Assembly (NCBI RefSeq): GCF_010975035.1
Contig: NZ_JAAIUV010000001.1
Span: 124,001 to 188,000 of the forward strand
DNA length: 64,000 nt
Direction: 5' to 3'
Source of the DNA: Neobacillus thermocopriae
GTDB lineage: Bacteria > Bacillota > Bacilli > Bacillales > Cytobacillaceae
Made by a program: the position numbers and the translations under genes
The notes under the pieces: generated by a model
The model's input: only the letters and a program-made list of their open reading frames with translations
What the model was told of the DNA's origin: nothing
Database searches by the model: none
Shown: piece after piece, positions 1-10,632 of the stretch
Position numbering within the stretch: the first letter of the stretch is position 1
Layout of the letters: each line of letters begins with the position of its first letter

Positions 1-139
1 CATCGGCCCCTTGTTGATCATATATGCGTGCTAATTCAACTGGATCACCCGCATCACGAAGCTGGACAAATTGAATTCCCTTTACCACACGACCTTCTTT
101 CACATCTAGACAAGGGATAATTCGTTTCGTTAACGTCAT
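1..139 (-). CDS. hisF: Imidazole glycerol phosphate synthase cyclase subunit HisF, N-terminal part (cut by window edge)
   Basis: Only the first 46 codons lie in the window. They read [20 protein letters not shown] and continue through a phosphate-binding (beta/alpha)8 start with the catalytic Asp of the CLDV motif at about residue 11. HisF closes the imidazole ring with ammonia passed on by HisH, giving IGP and AICAR. The ATG at 139 has a clear GGAGGTG site 8 bases upstream and lies 30 bases after hisA, so it belongs to the same histidine transcript. The rest, and presumably hisI, lies beyond base 1. Confidence 0.93.
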   Translation of the reverse strand, partial: MTLTKRIIPCLDVKEGRVVKGIQFVQLRDAGDPVELARIYDQQGAD

Positions 140-169
140 GTATGTTCACCTCCAGTGAAGAAAGGCTCT

Positions 170-898
170 TTAGACCTGTACAGTTTGAAGTGCTTCTTTT
201 AAGGTAAAACGTTTTTCATAAAGGGCCTTTCCGACAATAGCCCCGCTGATTCCTTTTGTGGCTTGAAGATCCTCTAAATCCGTAAGGCTGCTGACTCCGC
301 CTGATGCAATGACATTTTTTCCAGTGATTTCAGCCAATTCACGGACAGCAGCAAGATTAGGGCCTGTCAGCATTCCGTCTGTTGCAATATCCGTAAAAAT
401 AAATGTTTCCGCTCCGGCGTCAGCAAAACGCTTGCCAAGCTCAATGGCTCGAACTTCGGAAGTATCGAGCCAACCATGGGTGGCGACAAACCCTTTTTTG
501 GCATCAATCCCTACCGCAATCTGGCAGCCATACTTGCGAATCATTTCCAATGCAAATTCAGGTTGAGAAATGGCTATACTGCCAATAATCACCCGGTCCA
601 CGCCGTTCTCTAAATAGTGAACAATATCCGCCTCAGAACGAATTCCTCCACCTATTTGAATTTTTACCTGTGACAGTTTTTGAGCCGCTTCAATCACAAA
701 ACGATCATTGACCCTCTTGCCATCTTTGGCACCATCAAGATCTACCATATGGATCCATTCCGCCCCGTCTGCTGCAAAGGTTTGAGCCATACCAAAAGGG
801 GAAGCACTGTAAACCGTCTCCTTGTCATAATCTCCTTGAAGAAGGCGGACGCATTGACCTCCCCGCATATCAATGGCTGGATAAAGAATAAAACTCAT
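170..898 (-). CDS. hisA: Phosphoribosylformimino-AICAR ribotide isomerase HisA
   Basis: A 242-residue (beta/alpha)8 barrel, the usual HisA length. The first catalytic Asp is in PAIDMRGG (residue 10) and the second in GIDAKKG near residue 131; the phosphate-binding GGIR and ASGGV segments are both present. It isomerises ProFAR to PRFAR, the substrate of HisHF. Its ATG overlaps the hisH stop codon (ATGA type, 4 bases), indicating translational coupling in the his operon. No truncation or odd composition. Confidence 0.96.
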   Translation of the reverse strand: MSFILYPAIDMRGGQCVRLLQGDYDKETVYSASPFGMAQTFAADGAEWIHMVDLDGAKDGKRVNDRFVIEAAQKLSQVKIQIGGGIRSEADIVHYLENGVDRVIIGSIAISQPEFALEMIRKYGCQIAVGIDAKKGFVATHGWLDTSEVRAIELGKRFADAGAETFIFTDIATDGMLTGPNLAAVRELAEITGKNVIASGGVSSLTDLEDLQATKGISGAIVGKALYEKRFTLKEALQTVQV

Positions 899-1521
899 CG
901 AACAGCCTCCCTTTCAACTGCCATTTTTAAAAAATTGGATAATAACGCCATTCCCAGCTGGCTACTTTTTTCCGGATGGAATTGCATACCGAATATATGG
1001 TCCTTGCCAACAACCGCCGCTACTTGCTCGTGATAATCGGCTTTGGCAATTAAGACGTCTGAGTTCGAAGCATCCACATAATAGGAATGAACGAAATAGA
1101 CGTAGTCTTCTTTCAAATTTTCTAGAAGAGGGGAAGGCTTTACAAAATTAAGACGGTTCCAACCCATGTGTGGAACTTTGTACGAACCCCCGTCCTTCGT
1201 TTGCCCCGGGAACCTGCGTACACTTCCAGGGAGTAAACCTAACCCTTTCGTCAAACCATTTTCCTCACTCGTTTCAAACAGCAGCTGCATTCCAAGACAA
1301 ATACCAAGGAGTGGTTTTCCTGTCTCCGCAAATTCCTTTATTGTATCTACAGGAAGGCGATCCATAGCATCCCGAAAAGAACCGACCCCTGGAAGAATTA
1401 GCGCGTCCGTGTTAAGCAACTCCTTTTTATCAGCGGAAATCAAATAATTTGCCCCCAGCCGTTCCAGTGCTTTACTAACGCTGAATAAATTACCCATTCT
1501 ATAATCGACAATACCAATCAT
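895..1521 (-). CDS. hisH: Imidazole glycerol phosphate synthase glutaminase subunit HisH
   Basis: A class I glutamine amidotransferase of about 208 residues. The nucleophile Cys sits in GICLGMQLL near residue 77 and the His-Glu pair in FHPEKSS near the C-terminus, so the triad is complete. It hydrolyses glutamine and channels ammonia to HisF. The reading frame is open to an ATG at 1530, but AAAGGATG lies too close to that one; the ATG at 1521 ([11 protein letters not shown]) is 8 bases from the site and matches the family start. It follows hisB closely and overlaps hisA. Confidence 0.95.
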   Translation of the reverse strand: MIGIVDYRMGNLFSVSKALERLGANYLISADKKELLNTDALILPGVGSFRDAMDRLPVDTIKEFAETGKPLLGICLGMQLLFETSEENGLTKGLGLLPGSVRRFPGQTKDGGSYKVPHMGWNRLNFVKPSPLLENLKEDYVYFVHSYYVDASNSDVLIAKADYHEQVAAVVGKDHIFGMQFHPEKSSQLGMALLSNFLKMAVEREAVR

Positions 1522-1544
1522 TGTTAACATCCTTTCGTGGTGCC

Positions 1545-2132
1545 TTATAGTATCCCTTTCGTGGACGGGACACCTTTGATTCGCGGGTCGATAGTTGTCG
1601 CTTCGTCAAGTGCGCGAGCCATTGCTTTAAAGATTGCTTCGATGATGTGGTGTGTGTTTTTTCCGTAATGGACGATGACATGCAGATTCATTCGTGCTTC
1701 AAGGGCGAATTTCCATAAAAATTCATGAACAAGTTCCGTATCGAAAGTGCCCACTTTTTGTGATGGAAAATCGGCCCTCATTTCCAAATGTGGACGATTG
1801 CTTAGGTCGACAACAACTTGAGCCAACGCTTCGTCCATTGGAACAAAAGCATTCCCGTAACGTTTGATACCTTTTTTATCGCCAAGCGCCTCCTTGAGTG
1901 CCTGACCAAGACAAATTCCGATATCCTCTGTTGTATGGTGGTCGTCCACCTCGGTATCTCCTTTTGCTTCTACCGTTAAATTAAACTGGCCGTGCTTGGT
2001 GAACAAGTCAAGCATATGAGTTAGAAAAGGCACACCCGTATCAAGATGGGAACGGCCTTGTCCATCAATATCTAAAGTCAGTTGAATGCTTGTTTCATTT
2101 GTTGTTCGCTCAATTTTGGCTGTTCTTTCCAT
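1545..2132 (-). CDS. hisB: Imidazoleglycerol-phosphate dehydratase HisB
   Basis: A monofunctional IGP dehydratase of 195 residues, with the paired metal-binding motifs DDHHTTED and [13 protein letters not shown] that hold the two Mn ions. It converts IGP to imidazole acetol phosphate. The frame extends 18 codons further upstream, but the start [11 protein letters not shown] at 2132 agrees with the family length and has a G-rich site (AAGGGGG) in front. There is no fused histidinol phosphatase, as usual in Firmicutes; that activity must come from elsewhere. Confidence 0.96.
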   Translation of the reverse strand: MERTAKIERTTNETSIQLTLDIDGQGRSHLDTGVPFLTHMLDLFTKHGQFNLTVEAKGDTEVDDHHTTEDIGICLGQALKEALGDKKGIKRYGNAFVPMDEALAQVVVDLSNRPHLEMRADFPSQKVGTFDTELVHEFLWKFALEARMNLHVIVHYGKNTHHIIEAIFKAMARALDEATTIDPRIKGVPSTKGIL

Positions 2133-2254
2133 GAGGAGGCCCCCTTGATTTCTTCTCTCAAATGTACTGAAAACTTCTGTTATCAAAAAATGAAATTTAT
2201 GCTCATCCCTTTAGACGATGAATACATTGTCCAAAAGATGGGCTCTTTTCCTCC

Positions 2255-3538
2255 TTAATGTGTCTCCCGAATGTTTTTTAACCGTATTTCGACTGCACGA
2301 GCGTGGGCCTCAAGCCCTTCTACGCGAGCAAATTTCGCTATTTTTTCTCCGTTTTCCATCAAAGCCTTTTCACTATAAAAAATCACACTCGATTTTTTCT
2401 GAAAATCATCCACATTGAGTGGACTTGAGAAGCGGGCAGTTCCATTGGTTGGGAGCACATGATTCGGTCCGGCAAAATAATCGCCTACCGGCTCCGTACT
2501 GTAACGACCAATAAAAATGGCCCCTGCATGACGAATTTTTCCAAGAAGCTCGAATGCCTTTTCCGTTAAAATTTCAAGGTGCTCTGGTGCTAATTGATTG
2601 ATGGTTTCAATCGCCTCATCCATATTGGATGTCACATAGATCCTCCCATAATCGGCAATGGAACGTGCTGCGATATCCTGGCGCAAAAGCAATTTCAACT
2701 GTCGTTCCACTTCGATCGAAACAGCCTCTGCCAATGCTTGAGACGGGGTCACTAAAATACTACACGCTCTTGGATCATGTTCAGCCTGGGATAATAAGTC
2801 TGCTGCCACTTCATCCGCACGGGCTGTATCGTCTGCTAAGATAGCAATCTCACTTGGACCGGCAATCATGTCAATGTCGACATCTCCAAATACTTCCCGC
2901 TTTGCCAAGGCAACATATATATTTCCTGGACCGGTAATTTTATCAACAGCGTGGATCGTTTCCGTCCCATAGGCTAAGGCGGCAATCGCTTGTGCCCCAC
3001 CGACCTTATAGATCTCATGAACACCCGCTTCCTTTGCGGCTACAAGCACAGGAGCAGGTAGTTTCCCTTCACGATTTGGGGGAGATACCATTACAATTCT
3101 TTTCACACCAGCCACCAACGCTGGAATAGTGTTCATTAACACCGATGAGGGGTATGCTGCCGTTCCACCGGGTACGTAGACACCCACTGAATCTAACGGG
3201 GTAATTTTTTGCCCAATTATCGTTCCATTCTCTTGCGTTGTCATCCAAGAAGGACGAAGCTGTTTTTCATGATAAGTTCGGATATTTTCTGCTGCTTCAC
3301 GGACGATGGATACAAAACGGGTATCCATCTGTGCATATGCATCCGCTATTTCTTCTTCTGTTACCGAAAAACTTGAAAGACAAACCCCATCCAATTTTTC
3401 TGTAAGTTCTTTTAAAGCGGCATCTCCAAATCTCCGTACTTTCGCAATAATTTCTTTTACAACCGTTTTCTGTTCGTCATTTCCTGATTCAATAGAACGT
3501 TTGATGGACACTAAATCAGTAACTTGTTGGATTTTCAT
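2255..3538 (-). CDS. hisD: Histidinol dehydrogenase HisD
   Basis: A 427-residue zinc- and NAD-dependent enzyme that oxidises L-histidinol to L-histidine in two steps, the last reaction of the pathway. Visible family features are the [11 protein letters not shown] stretch, [11 protein letters not shown], the SQAEHDPRA metal-binding segment and [13 protein letters not shown]. The start overlaps the 3' end of hisG by 23 bases and has a GGGAGG site inside hisG. It is full length. Confidence 0.96.
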   Translation of the reverse strand: MKIQQVTDLVSIKRSIESGNDEQKTVVKEIIAKVRRFGDAALKELTEKLDGVCLSSFSVTEEEIADAYAQMDTRFVSIVREAAENIRTYHEKQLRPSWMTTQENGTIIGQKITPLDSVGVYVPGGTAAYPSSVLMNTIPALVAGVKRIVMVSPPNREGKLPAPVLVAAKEAGVHEIYKVGGAQAIAALAYGTETIHAVDKITGPGNIYVALAKREVFGDVDIDMIAGPSEIAILADDTARADEVAADLLSQAEHDPRACSILVTPSQALAEAVSIEVERQLKLLLRQDIAARSIADYGRIYVTSNMDEAIETINQLAPEHLEILTEKAFELLGKIRHAGAIFIGRYSTEPVGDYFAGPNHVLPTNGTARFSSPLNVDDFQKKSSVIFYSEKALMENGEKIAKFARVEGLEAHARAVEIRLKNIRETH

Positions 3539-4187
3539 TTTTCAACAAACCTCCCATTTCGTATGAGACAACTTCTTGAAGTCGGGCTACCAATTCGTCG
3601 ATGAATACGTCCTTCATGCGATAACTAACAGGATTGACGATCAGCCTTGAAGTCACATCTTCAATTTTTTCATATTCCACTAATCCGTTTTCCTTTAATG
3701 TTCGTCCAGTCGAAACAATATCGACAATTCGGTCAGCCAAGCCGATGAGAGGAGCAAGCTCAATAGACCCATTTAAAGTAATGATTTCCACCTGTTCCCC
3801 CTGTTCCCGGAAATACGCTTCAGCAACCTTTGGATATTTCGTGGCCACTCTTGGTGCCACATCGTTCATTTCTGTATCAGGGAGTCCGGCGACGGCAAGA
3901 TAGCAGTAGCTAATATTCAGATCGAGAAGCTCATACACATCGCGTTCTTCCTCAAGCAACACATCTTTCCCGGCAATGCCGACATCCGCCCCCCCATGTT
4001 CCACGTAGGTCGCTACATCCATCGGCTTGGCTAAAATAAACCTTAAGTTTTCTTCAGGAACATCAATAATTAATTTTCTTGACTCATCAAATTCTTGTGG
4101 CAGCTTGTAACCAGCCTTTCGAAGTAATTCCACTGCCTCTTCAAAAATCCGGCCCTTCGGCATGGCTATGGTTAATCCATTTTTCAT
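3516..4187 (-). CDS. hisG: ATP phosphoribosyltransferase catalytic subunit HisG (short form)
   Basis: A short-form HisG of 223 residues lacking the C-terminal regulatory domain, which fits with HisZ being present next door. It joins ATP and PRPP in the first committed step. Seen: [10 protein letters not shown] at the N-terminus, the [20 protein letters not shown] region, and the PRPP loop [13 protein letters not shown]. The frame starts with a GTG at 4196 that overlaps the AGGAGGT site; the ATG at 4187 ([12 protein letters not shown]) is correctly spaced and was chosen. Confidence 0.95.
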   Translation of the reverse strand: MKNGLTIAMPKGRIFEEAVELLRKAGYKLPQEFDESRKLIIDVPEENLRFILAKPMDVATYVEHGGADVGIAGKDVLLEEERDVYELLDLNISYCYLAVAGLPDTEMNDVAPRVATKYPKVAEAYFREQGEQVEIITLNGSIELAPLIGLADRIVDIVSTGRTLKENGLVEYEKIEDVTSRLIVNPVSYRMKDVFIDELVARLQEVVSYEMGGLLKNENPTSY

Positions 4188-4256
4188 CCACCGCACCTCC
4201 TGACCATGAAATACAGCAATCTTTCTTTTAAAAAATTCCGTCTATTCCGTGCACTG

Positions 4257-5429
4257 TTATTCACTATCACGACCTCCAATTAAAAAGGTCGTCCCTGCAA
4301 ATTTTTTTGTGAATTTATCCAAGTCTTTCACTCCAGTAATATCTTGTAGGACAACCTTTTTCCCTTCAGAGTGAAACTGCTGGGCAAGCCCAAAGGCTTC
4401 CTTTCTCCGTTCTTGGCTGAAAAAAATGCAATGCATCTCATTTTCGAGTGTTTTTCCTCCAAGCGCCTCTAACAATCGATCAAGCCGGAGGGCAAAACCG
4501 GTCGCTGTTGCTTTTTTCCCAAACTTTTCTATTAAACTATACCGACCTCCATTCCCAATCGGAAAGCCAACATTACCCGCATATACTTCAAACAAAATCC
4601 CGGTATAATAGCTCATGTGACTGACGATGGAAAGATCAAACTTCACATACTCTTCAAAACCATAATCCTTGATTACTCGCCAAAGCTCTTGCAGTTCAAG
4701 AATTGCCTGCTTCCCTTTGTCATTTTCGATAATGCTAAGTGCTTTACTTAAAACCTCTTCTCCACCTCTTAACTGCAACAGCTTGAGTAGCCTTTGTTTA
4801 TCAATCATGGAAAGATCGAACGACTGGACACTTTCACGATAACCGACATAATTTTTTTCATATAAAAATTTCCTTAGTGTAGTGGTCCGGCCATTTGTCC
4901 CGAGTATTTGCATAAACAGTTCTTGGGCAAAACCGACATGACCGACGGAAACTTGAAATTCGTCTAGTCCCGCTTTTTTCAAAGAGGAAATGAGTAAAGC
5001 AATAACTTCCCCATCGCAAGAAATAGTTGAGTCGTTTATATACTCCACACCTATTTGCTCAAATTCCGCTGGTCGGCCTCCCTCTCGCTCCTGGGCCCGA
5101 AACACATTGGCAGAATAGGCTAATCGGATTGGTATGTCCTCCTTTAATAATTTGGAAGCAGCTACACGAGCAATCGGTGTCGTCATTTCTGGCCGTAGAA
5201 CAAGAGTATGTCCCTCTTTATCCAGCAATTTAAAGAGTTGGGCATCATCAATCGCAGACGCTTCCCCGACGGTTTCAAAGTATTCAAGAGCTGGGGTTTC
5301 AATAAATTGATATCCCCAAAGCTTCATGGTTTCGGCTATGTTGGAACGAACACGATCCTTTTTTTCATAGAGCTCAGGCAGTGTATCCCGCATCCCTAAT
5401 GGTTTTTCAAACATAAATAAACGGCTCAT
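4257..5429 (-). CDS. hisZ: ATP phosphoribosyltransferase regulatory subunit HisZ
   Basis: A 390-residue paralogue of histidyl-tRNA synthetase that forms a hetero-octamer with short HisG and passes on histidine feedback inhibition. It has the class II synthetase-like core (RPEMTTPIARV motif 2 region, GIEYIN-like segment, GNGGRYSLIEKFG) but is shorter than a true HisRS and lacks an anticodon-binding domain. It is the first gene of the operon; AAAGGA lies 9 bases before its ATG, and a promoter is visible upstream. Confidence 0.94.
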   Translation of the reverse strand: MSRLFMFEKPLGMRDTLPELYEKKDRVRSNIAETMKLWGYQFIETPALEYFETVGEASAIDDAQLFKLLDKEGHTLVLRPEMTTPIARVAASKLLKEDIPIRLAYSANVFRAQEREGGRPAEFEQIGVEYINDSTISCDGEVIALLISSLKKAGLDEFQVSVGHVGFAQELFMQILGTNGRTTTLRKFLYEKNYVGYRESVQSFDLSMIDKQRLLKLLQLRGGEEVLSKALSIIENDKGKQAILELQELWRVIKDYGFEEYVKFDLSIVSHMSYYTGILFEVYAGNVGFPIGNGGRYSLIEKFGKKATATGFALRLDRLLEALGGKTLENEMHCIFFSQERRKEAFGLAQQFHSEGKKVVLQDITGVKDLDKFTKKFAGTTFLIGGRDSE

Positions 5430-5496
5430 TCAGCTCATTCCTTTTCAAAACACTTTAGTTTGCTAAATTATTAGAGAATTAAAGTTAATAATTAGT

Positions 5497-5525
5497 AGTT
5501 TAACGCTTATGGTAGATTTCGTCAA
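5497..5525 (-). promoter_or_regulatory. Candidate sigma-A promoter of the his operon
   Basis: On the minus strand TTGACG (5525-5520), a 17-base spacer and TAAACT (5502-5497) lie about 70 bases before hisZ. No T-box specifier, antiterminator or long leader hairpin was found between this promoter and hisZ, so leader-controlled histidine regulation is not supported here. Confidence 0.5.
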
Positions 5526-5992
5526 TGAAAAAAGATTATAAATTGTAAGAATAATATTACCCCTTTTAATAGTTGTCAATAGAATCCACAGAAAGTTTTT
5601 TAAATGATGAAAATATTTTTCGATTTTGTTCTTCTTTCCGCTACTTTTATCCCACACAATAATGGACAATTTCAGGAAAGCAAAGGAATTCTGGTCATTG
5701 GCGTAGTACTTCATAGGAGATGTTGAGGGTGAAAAAATAAAGGTGGCTCGCCTTTAGTCGAAGGATACATTTTTATCTTTTAGACTCTGTTAAAGTCATG
5801 TTGCTATTTGATATGGATCCGATTTATATACAATCTTAGGAGGAGGTTAATAAAATCTTCGCTGCTTTTGGGTGTTTCAAAAATGAAGGATTAGCTTTGA
5901 AAGGACACACAAGGGAAGTCTGAAACTATTTTTTTAAATAAACGATGTAAGTTACTTCGAGGTAGGGAAAGTAAATGGACTAATCATTTATA
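5526..5992. other. Intergenic stretch without a convincing gene
   Basis: About 470 bases of AT-rich sequence between the his operon and yvoF. One 83-codon frame (5714-5463, minus) is Ile/Leu/Asn-rich with no family resemblance and overlaps the his promoter, so it is not called. Near 5845 an AGGAGGAGG is followed on the plus strand by a broken run of codons (IFAAFGCFKNEG-like) without a start; this could be a decayed gene but nothing is recognisable. Confidence 0.4.
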
Positions 5993-6021
5993 TAAAAAAG
6001 CCCGGTCGTATAAACCAGGCT
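5991..6021 (-). terminator. Intrinsic terminator after yvoF
   Basis: Minus strand AGCCTGG, 9-base loop, CCGGGCT, then TTTTTT. The hairpin includes the last base or two of the yvoF stop codon and ends the hprK-lgt-yvoD-ppaX-yvoF transcript. Confidence 0.8.
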
Positions 6022-6565
6022 ACTTAGACAAGTTATTCTGTTTACCGTAAATAGGATCATTGGCCCAGCGCTCAGCCAACTGTTCTTTTGTATAAATAAT
6101 CTGCATCGGGTTACCGCCGACAAAGGCGCCGGCAGGGACATCCTTATGGACATAGGTTCCCGCTGAGACAATGGCCCCGTCGCCGATTGTGACGCCTGGC
6201 ATGATCGTTGAATTGGCTCCGATCATCACTTCATTGCCAATCACCACATCCCCGAGGCGATATTCTTTGATTAAATATTCATGAGTCAGAATGGTTGTAT
6301 TAAAACCAATAACCGTGTTGTGGCCAACTGTAATTTTTTCCGGAAACATGAGGTCAGGCATCACCATGAGAGCGAAAGCTGTCTTATCTCCAATTTTCAT
6401 CCCAAGAAACGTACGGTACAGCCAATTTTTCACACTCAAAAAAGGGGTATAGCGACCCAATTGTATAACAATGAAATTTTTCACAACTTTCCAAAACGAG
6501 ACCGTTGAGTAAAGTTGCCACAGGGAATTAGCTCCTTTAACGCGGTAGCGTGTCGTTTTCCTCAT
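6020..6565 (-). CDS. yvoF: Putative acyltransferase of the left-handed beta-helix family, YvoF
   Basis: A 181-residue protein with an N-terminal helical part (residues 1-60) and hexapeptide-repeat turns from about 75 to 160 ([34 protein letters not shown]), the fold of acetyl/acyl-CoA-dependent O- or N-acyltransferases. The end [13 protein letters not shown] is the usual cap of this family. The acceptor is unknown. The gene overlaps ppaX by 29 bases and is last in the hprK operon, as in B. subtilis. Name by synteny and similarity. Confidence 0.85.
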   Translation of the reverse strand: MRKTTRYRVKGANSLWQLYSTVSFWKVVKNFIVIQLGRYTPFLSVKNWLYRTFLGMKIGDKTAFALMVMPDLMFPEKITVGHNTVIGFNTTILTHEYLIKEYRLGDVVIGNEVMIGANSTIMPGVTIGDGAIVSAGTYVHKDVPAGAFVGGNPMQIIYTKEQLAERWANDPIYGKQNNLSK

Positions 6566-7214
6566 TGGCTTCCCCCTCGAGGATCTTTAATAAATCTGGC
6601 ATTTGCTCTAGGATGTAATCTGGTTGATAAGTTTCAATATATTCTCTTCCTTTAATAGACCAGGCCACACCGGCCGTCTTCACACCAGCATTTTTCCCTC
6701 CGAGAATATCATGAAAATTATCTCCCACCATCATGGCCTCTTCCGGCTTAGAATTCAACTTCTCCAGAGCCAGAAAAATAGGTTCCGGATCCGGCTTTAC
6801 TTTCTTGACATGATCAAACCCAATGACGACGTCAAAATATGGTTCAAGCCCGGTTAGTCGCAGCCCCATCAACGCTACATCATACTTCTTGGTTGTGACG
6901 ACAGCCAGCTTATAGCCTTTGTCCTTTAATGTTTGAATGGTCTCCAGAACCCCTGGGAATTCCTTTACGAGCGCATCGTGATTCGCAATATTAAACGTTC
7001 GATATACTTGAATCATTTCCTCTGCCCGATCCGGATCAATACTGCTAAACGCTTCATGAAGAGTCGGCCCCATAAAAGGCAGGACATCTTCTCGTTTATA
7101 TTTACCAGGATAATATTGTTCAAGAGTATGCAAATAGGAAGTAATAATTAAATCATTGGTATCAATTAACGTTCCATCTAAGTCAAATAATAGTGTATTT
7201 ATTTTCTTACTCAT
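6537..7214 (-). CDS. ppaX: Pyrophosphatase PpaX (HAD superfamily)
   Basis: A 225-residue HAD hydrolase: nucleophile motif [12 protein letters not shown] at residues 8-19, Thr in motif II (AVVTTKKYD), and the acidic motif [15 protein letters not shown]. In Bacillus this enzyme hydrolyses the pyrophosphate released when HprK/P dephosphorylates Ser46-P HPr, which explains its place in the hprK operon. The open frame starts earlier, but the ATG at 7214 has AAAGGAAG correctly spaced and shares bases with the yvoD stop (TAATG). A 225-residue length fits the family. Confidence 0.92.
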   Translation of the reverse strand: MSKKINTLLFDLDGTLIDTNDLIITSYLHTLEQYYPGKYKREDVLPFMGPTLHEAFSSIDPDRAEEMIQVYRTFNIANHDALVKEFPGVLETIQTLKDKGYKLAVVTTKKYDVALMGLRLTGLEPYFDVVIGFDHVKKVKPDPEPIFLALEKLNSKPEEAMMVGDNFHDILGGKNAGVKTAGVAWSIKGREYIETYQPDYILEQMPDLLKILEGEANEENDTLPR

Positions 7215-8161
7215 TAGGTCGCTTCCTTTCTTCTTAACAGGCCGGACCGCTTCCAAATCGCACCGACAATTAATGTTAGTAAAATGGCTACCCCCAAACG
7301 AATGAGGAACAATGGCCAGACCGGGATGCCAAGTGGAACAAAGATGAGCGTATCTTCAATGACGGCATGACAAGCAACTAGAAAAATAAATGCCAGCGTG
7401 ACGTCTTTCTGACTAACTCCGTCCTCTTCGACGGCTTGAATCATCACACCTGCACCATAGGCAAGGCCAAACAACAGCCCGGCCGCCATAGTGGTTGAGG
7501 TGTTCTCTTCCATGCCAAGGGATCTTGTGACAGGAGCCATCGTTCTAGAAAAATTTTTTAGCCATTGTAAATCTTTTAGTATTTGTATGACCAACATAAG
7601 CGGAATAACAATCATTGCAAGCTGCAGAATTCCAAGGCCTGCTTTTTCAATGGATTCCAAAAGAATGGCCACCAAGTCCGTCGCAGGTTCGCTCTTTGCT
7701 TGGATCAAACCATATTTGGCCGGCTCTTCCCCACCTTGCCAAACCAAATGAATCATGACAGCCGATACAAATGCTAACCCGAGTCTAGTCGTCAAGATCA
7801 CCCAAAGCTTGACGCCCACTTTTACGGCTACACCAGACTCAATCAATAGATTGTGTGAAAACGAGAGCATGACTGCTAGAATAAATACTTCTTTTACTGA
7901 TAGATCAAGGGTTAAGATGGCTCCAATGGCAGCATACAGATTTAAAAAATTTCCTAACACAAGTGGAATGGCCGCATCTCCTGATAGGCCGATCAGCTTC
8001 ATCAGTGGTGTAATCATTTTAATTGCCCATGGCAATATGGGTGTGTATTGAAGCACCGACACAATGAGAGTGACCGGAAAAATGATTTTCCCCAATGTCC
8101 ATGTTGTCTTTAAGCCAACTTGCAGACCTTTTTTTGCTGAGTCTAACAGCACTTCCAACAC
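7214..8161 (-). CDS. yvoD: Nucleoside-recognition (Gate) domain membrane protein YvoD
   Basis: A 315-residue integral membrane protein with about eight hydrophobic segments arranged as two Gate-domain halves (roughly 15-140 and 165-300); each half has the alternating Gly and small-residue pattern of the family ([24 protein letters not shown]). Its substrate is not known; homologues are related to spore maturation SpmA/SpmB and FeoB gates. It sits between lgt and ppaX, with a one-base stop/start overlap to ppaX. Confidence 0.85.
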   Translation of the reverse strand: MLEVLLDSAKKGLQVGLKTTWTLGKIIFPVTLIVSVLQYTPILPWAIKMITPLMKLIGLSGDAAIPLVLGNFLNLYAAIGAILTLDLSVKEVFILAVMLSFSHNLLIESGVAVKVGVKLWVILTTRLGLAFVSAVMIHLVWQGGEEPAKYGLIQAKSEPATDLVAILLESIEKAGLGILQLAMIVIPLMLVIQILKDLQWLKNFSRTMAPVTRSLGMEENTSTTMAAGLLFGLAYGAGVMIQAVEEDGVSQKDVTLAFIFLVACHAVIEDTLIFVPLGIPVWPLFLIRLGVAILLTLIVGAIWKRSGLLRRKEAT

Positions 8162-8228
8162 TCCCCCTTATGATAAAACATCGCTGTTTTTCTATCTAAA
8201 TCAAACGATGTATAGTCGGTTGAAAAAA

Positions 8229-9044
8229 CTAATTTTCCGAGTCTAAATATCTCAAATCAGACAGCTGCTTCATGCGGCGATAAAGGAGAAGGGCGATTGA
8301 CCCGACAATTAAAACAATCGAGATCATTTGAGCCATTCTCAACTCTCCCAACATGAGACTGTCTGTACGCATTCCTTCAATAAAATATCGGCCTACCGAA
8401 TACCAAATGACATACGTTAAAAACATCTCACCACGACGTAAATTCGCGCGGCGTAGTAATAGTAAGAAAATAAACCCGGCCAAATCCCAAATCGATTCGT
8501 AGAGAAAGGTTGGGTGATAATATGAACCATTAATATACATTTGGTTAATGATAAAATCTGGTAAATACAAATTCTCAAGAAACTCCCGGGTAACCTCGCC
8601 ACCATGGGCTTCCTGATTCATAAAGTTTCCCCAACGACCAATAGCCTGCCCTAGGATAATACTTGGGGCGGCAATGTCGGCCAGTTTCCAAAAAGATATT
8701 CCCCGCTTTTTAGAAAAAACATAAGCCGTCAGCACGGAACCAATAAGTGCACCATGAATGGCGATCCCGCCATTCCAAATTTGCGGAATCGCTGTTAAAT
8801 TATTTTTATAATAATCCCATTCAAAAATCACATAATAAATCCGTGCTGAAATAATGGCGATCGGAATCGCCCACAGTAATAAATCAGCAAAGGTATCCTT
8901 CGGCAACCCGCGGCGATTGCCTTCCTTCATAGCTATGTACATGGCCAGCGCCAAACCAACACCTATGATAATTCCATACCAATGAACCTGAATCGGCCCA
9001 AGTGAAAAGGCAATCGGATCCAGTGGCTGAATAGGTTCGTTCAT
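8229..9044 (-). CDS. lgt: Prolipoprotein diacylglyceryl transferase Lgt
   Basis: A 271-residue polytopic membrane enzyme with about seven transmembrane segments that moves diacylglycerol from phosphatidylglycerol to the lipobox Cys of prelipoproteins. Seen: the conserved [11 protein letters not shown] segment with the catalytic-site His, and the signature [16 protein letters not shown] at about 140-155, followed by HPTFLYES. It serves lipoproteins in this window such as the binding proteins at 28123 and 34667 and CccB. The second gene of the hprK operon; a GAGGGG site precedes the ATG. Confidence 0.96.
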   Translation of the reverse strand: MNEPIQPLDPIAFSLGPIQVHWYGIIIGVGLALAMYIAMKEGNRRGLPKDTFADLLLWAIPIAIISARIYYVIFEWDYYKNNLTAIPQIWNGGIAIHGALIGSVLTAYVFSKKRGISFWKLADIAAPSIILGQAIGRWGNFMNQEAHGGEVTREFLENLYLPDFIINQMYINGSYYHPTFLYESIWDLAGFIFLLLLRRANLRRGEMFLTYVIWYSVGRYFIEGMRTDSLMLGELRMAQMISIVLIVGSIALLLYRRMKQLSDLRYLDSEN

Positions 9045-9104
9045 TCTATCCCCTCTTTCTTTCTATTTTCTATATCCTCATAAAGATGAGCAGTGAACTT
9101 CTTA

Positions 9105-10049
9105 TTAGAACAACTCATCGTGTTCATGATCGCCATCTTCAATGACATCTGCGAGACGTTCGGTAAATTGTTGAGCTGCGTTGACGCCCATTCTTTTTAA
9201 ACGGTAGTTCATGGCCGCCACTTCAATGATAACAGCAAGGTTCCGTCCAGGACGTACTGGCACCGTAAGCTTTGTAATCTCTGTATCAATGATTTTCATC
9301 TTTTCTTCATCTAATCCAAGGCGATCATATTGTTTTTTCGGATCCCATGTTTCCAAATTGATAACAAGGGTAATTCTTTTATTGCTTCTAACCGCCCCTG
9401 CTCCGAAAAGAGTCATGACATTAATAATTCCAAGGCCGCGAATTTCCAACAAATGTTCAATGAGATCCGGAGATGTGCCTACCAATGTATCTTGATCTTC
9501 TTGGCGAATTTCCACACAGTCGTCTGCCACAAGTCTATGTCCACGCTTCACCAATTCCAACGCCGTTTCACTTTTTCCGACTCCACTTTTACCAGTAATT
9601 AACACGCCAATCCCGTAAACATCAACTAATACACCATGAACGGCGGTTGTCGGAGCAAGCTTACTTTCCAAAAAGTTTGTCAAACGGCTTGCAAAACGGG
9701 TTGTTTTCAGTGTTGTTCTCAACACTGGTACCGATTCGCGCTCGGCAGCTTCAATTAATTCTTTCGGAACTTCCAAGCCTCTTGTAATAATGATGGCCGG
9801 AGTAATATCGGTACATAATTTTTCCATCCTAGTCTCTTTCTCACTGTCAGAGAGTTGCTGAAAAAACGTAAGCTCCGTCATTCCTAACAGCTGAATTCTT
9901 TCTGCAGGATAAAATTCAAAGAAACCGGCCAATTCGATTCCCGGCCGGGAAATATCGCTCATCGTAATGGGACGGTTAATTCCCTCTTCACCACATATTA
10001 ATTCAAGCTGAAATTTTTCCACAATATCCTTTGTTCGTACTTTTACCAA
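9105..10049 (-). CDS. hprK: HPr kinase/phosphorylase HprK
   Basis: A 314-residue bifunctional enzyme that phosphorylates HPr and Crh on Ser46 and reverses this, controlling carbon catabolite repression. The N-terminal domain spans about 1-130; the C-terminal kinase has the Walker [10 protein letters not shown] near 155, the HGVLVD catalytic stretch just before it, and the family signature around [15 protein letters not shown]. The start is TTG at 10049, with AAAGGAGG 8 bases upstream; this gives the expected [12 protein letters not shown]-terminus. First gene of its operon. It implies a PTS, although the MurNAc cluster here does not use one. Confidence 0.96.
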   Translation of the reverse strand: MVKVRTKDIVEKFQLELICGEEGINRPITMSDISRPGIELAGFFEFYPAERIQLLGMTELTFFQQLSDSEKETRMEKLCTDITPAIIITRGLEVPKELIEAAERESVPVLRTTLKTTRFASRLTNFLESKLAPTTAVHGVLVDVYGIGVLITGKSGVGKSETALELVKRGHRLVADDCVEIRQEDQDTLVGTSPDLIEHLLEIRGLGIINVMTLFGAGAVRSNKRITLVINLETWDPKKQYDRLGLDEEKMKIIDTEITKLTVPVRPGRNLAVIIEVAAMNYRLKRMGVNAAQQFTERLADVIEDGDHEHDELF

Positions 10050-10145
10050 GGAAGCTTCCTCCTTTAGTTCCTGTAAACATTAATAAAAATCAATTACCAT
10101 TTATTTTAACATTTTTTTAATGATTACCATACTTTAGCCTTTTAA

Positions 10146-10185
10146 AAAATAAAAGGTGCATGCCTAGAAAGTAGACACACACCTT
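10146..10185 (-). terminator. Intrinsic terminator after yvlD
   Basis: Minus strand hairpin of 12 pairs including three G-U pairs (AAGGTGTGTGTC against GGCATGCACCTT) followed by TTTTATTTTTT. It separates the yvlBD transcript from hprK. Confidence 0.75.
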
Positions 10186-10189
10186 AAAA

Positions 10190-10558
10190 TTACTTTTTCG
10201 AATTTCTTGAATCCATTATTACTTTTTGAATAAAAAGATTGACAAGAGCCATTAGAACCGAGAAAAAGAGCGCCATTCCAAATCCTGATATTTCAAATGA
10301 CTCCCCCATTAAATAATCAGTCAGCTCTAAAGTAATGGCATTAATAACAAACAAAAAGAGTCCCATTGTTAAAACCGTTACCGGTAGTGTAAACAAAATC
10401 AAAATAGGTCTAACCAATATATTCAAGATGGATAAGAGAATACTTGCTTGCAAGGCAGCCCAAAATCCTGTCAAATAAAAGCTTTCACGAAAATATCCTG
10501 CAAATGCCATAAACAAAACTGCGTTTATTAAACATCCAATTATCCATCTCATGACCAA
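10190..10558 (-). CDS. yvlD: Phage holin family 4 superfamily membrane protein YvlD
   Basis: A 122-residue protein with four hydrophobic segments (about 5-25, 30-50, 55-80, 92-115), matching the Mycobact_4TM/holin 4 group found in many Bacillaceae. In B. subtilis it is the last gene of yvlABCD, a membrane-stress-type operon. Here it follows yvlB directly; yvlC (PspC type) is not between them. Function is unproven; phage lysis is not implied by the family name. Confidence 0.8.
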   Translation of the reverse strand: MVMRWIIGCLINAVLFMAFAGYFRESFYLTGFWAALQASILLSILNILVRPILILFTLPVTVLTMGLFLFVINAITLELTDYLMGESFEISGFGMALFFSVLMALVNLFIQKVIMDSRNSKK

Positions 10559-10632
10559 AACTCCTACATCATAATATTCAACCAGCGAATCCCGGTCTTT
10601 TCCTATTCGGAAAATTCCTGTCCAGACCTATT

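Noticed and set aside
5463-5714. 83-codon minus-strand frame upstream of hisZ
   Set aside because: Low-complexity Ile/Leu/Asn product, no ribosome-binding site, and it covers the his promoter.
5430-5998. T-box or other leader-RNA control of the his operon
   Set aside because: No AGGGTGG-like T-box core, no specifier stem and no antiterminator hairpin next to hisZ; the best promoter leaves a leader too short for a T-box.
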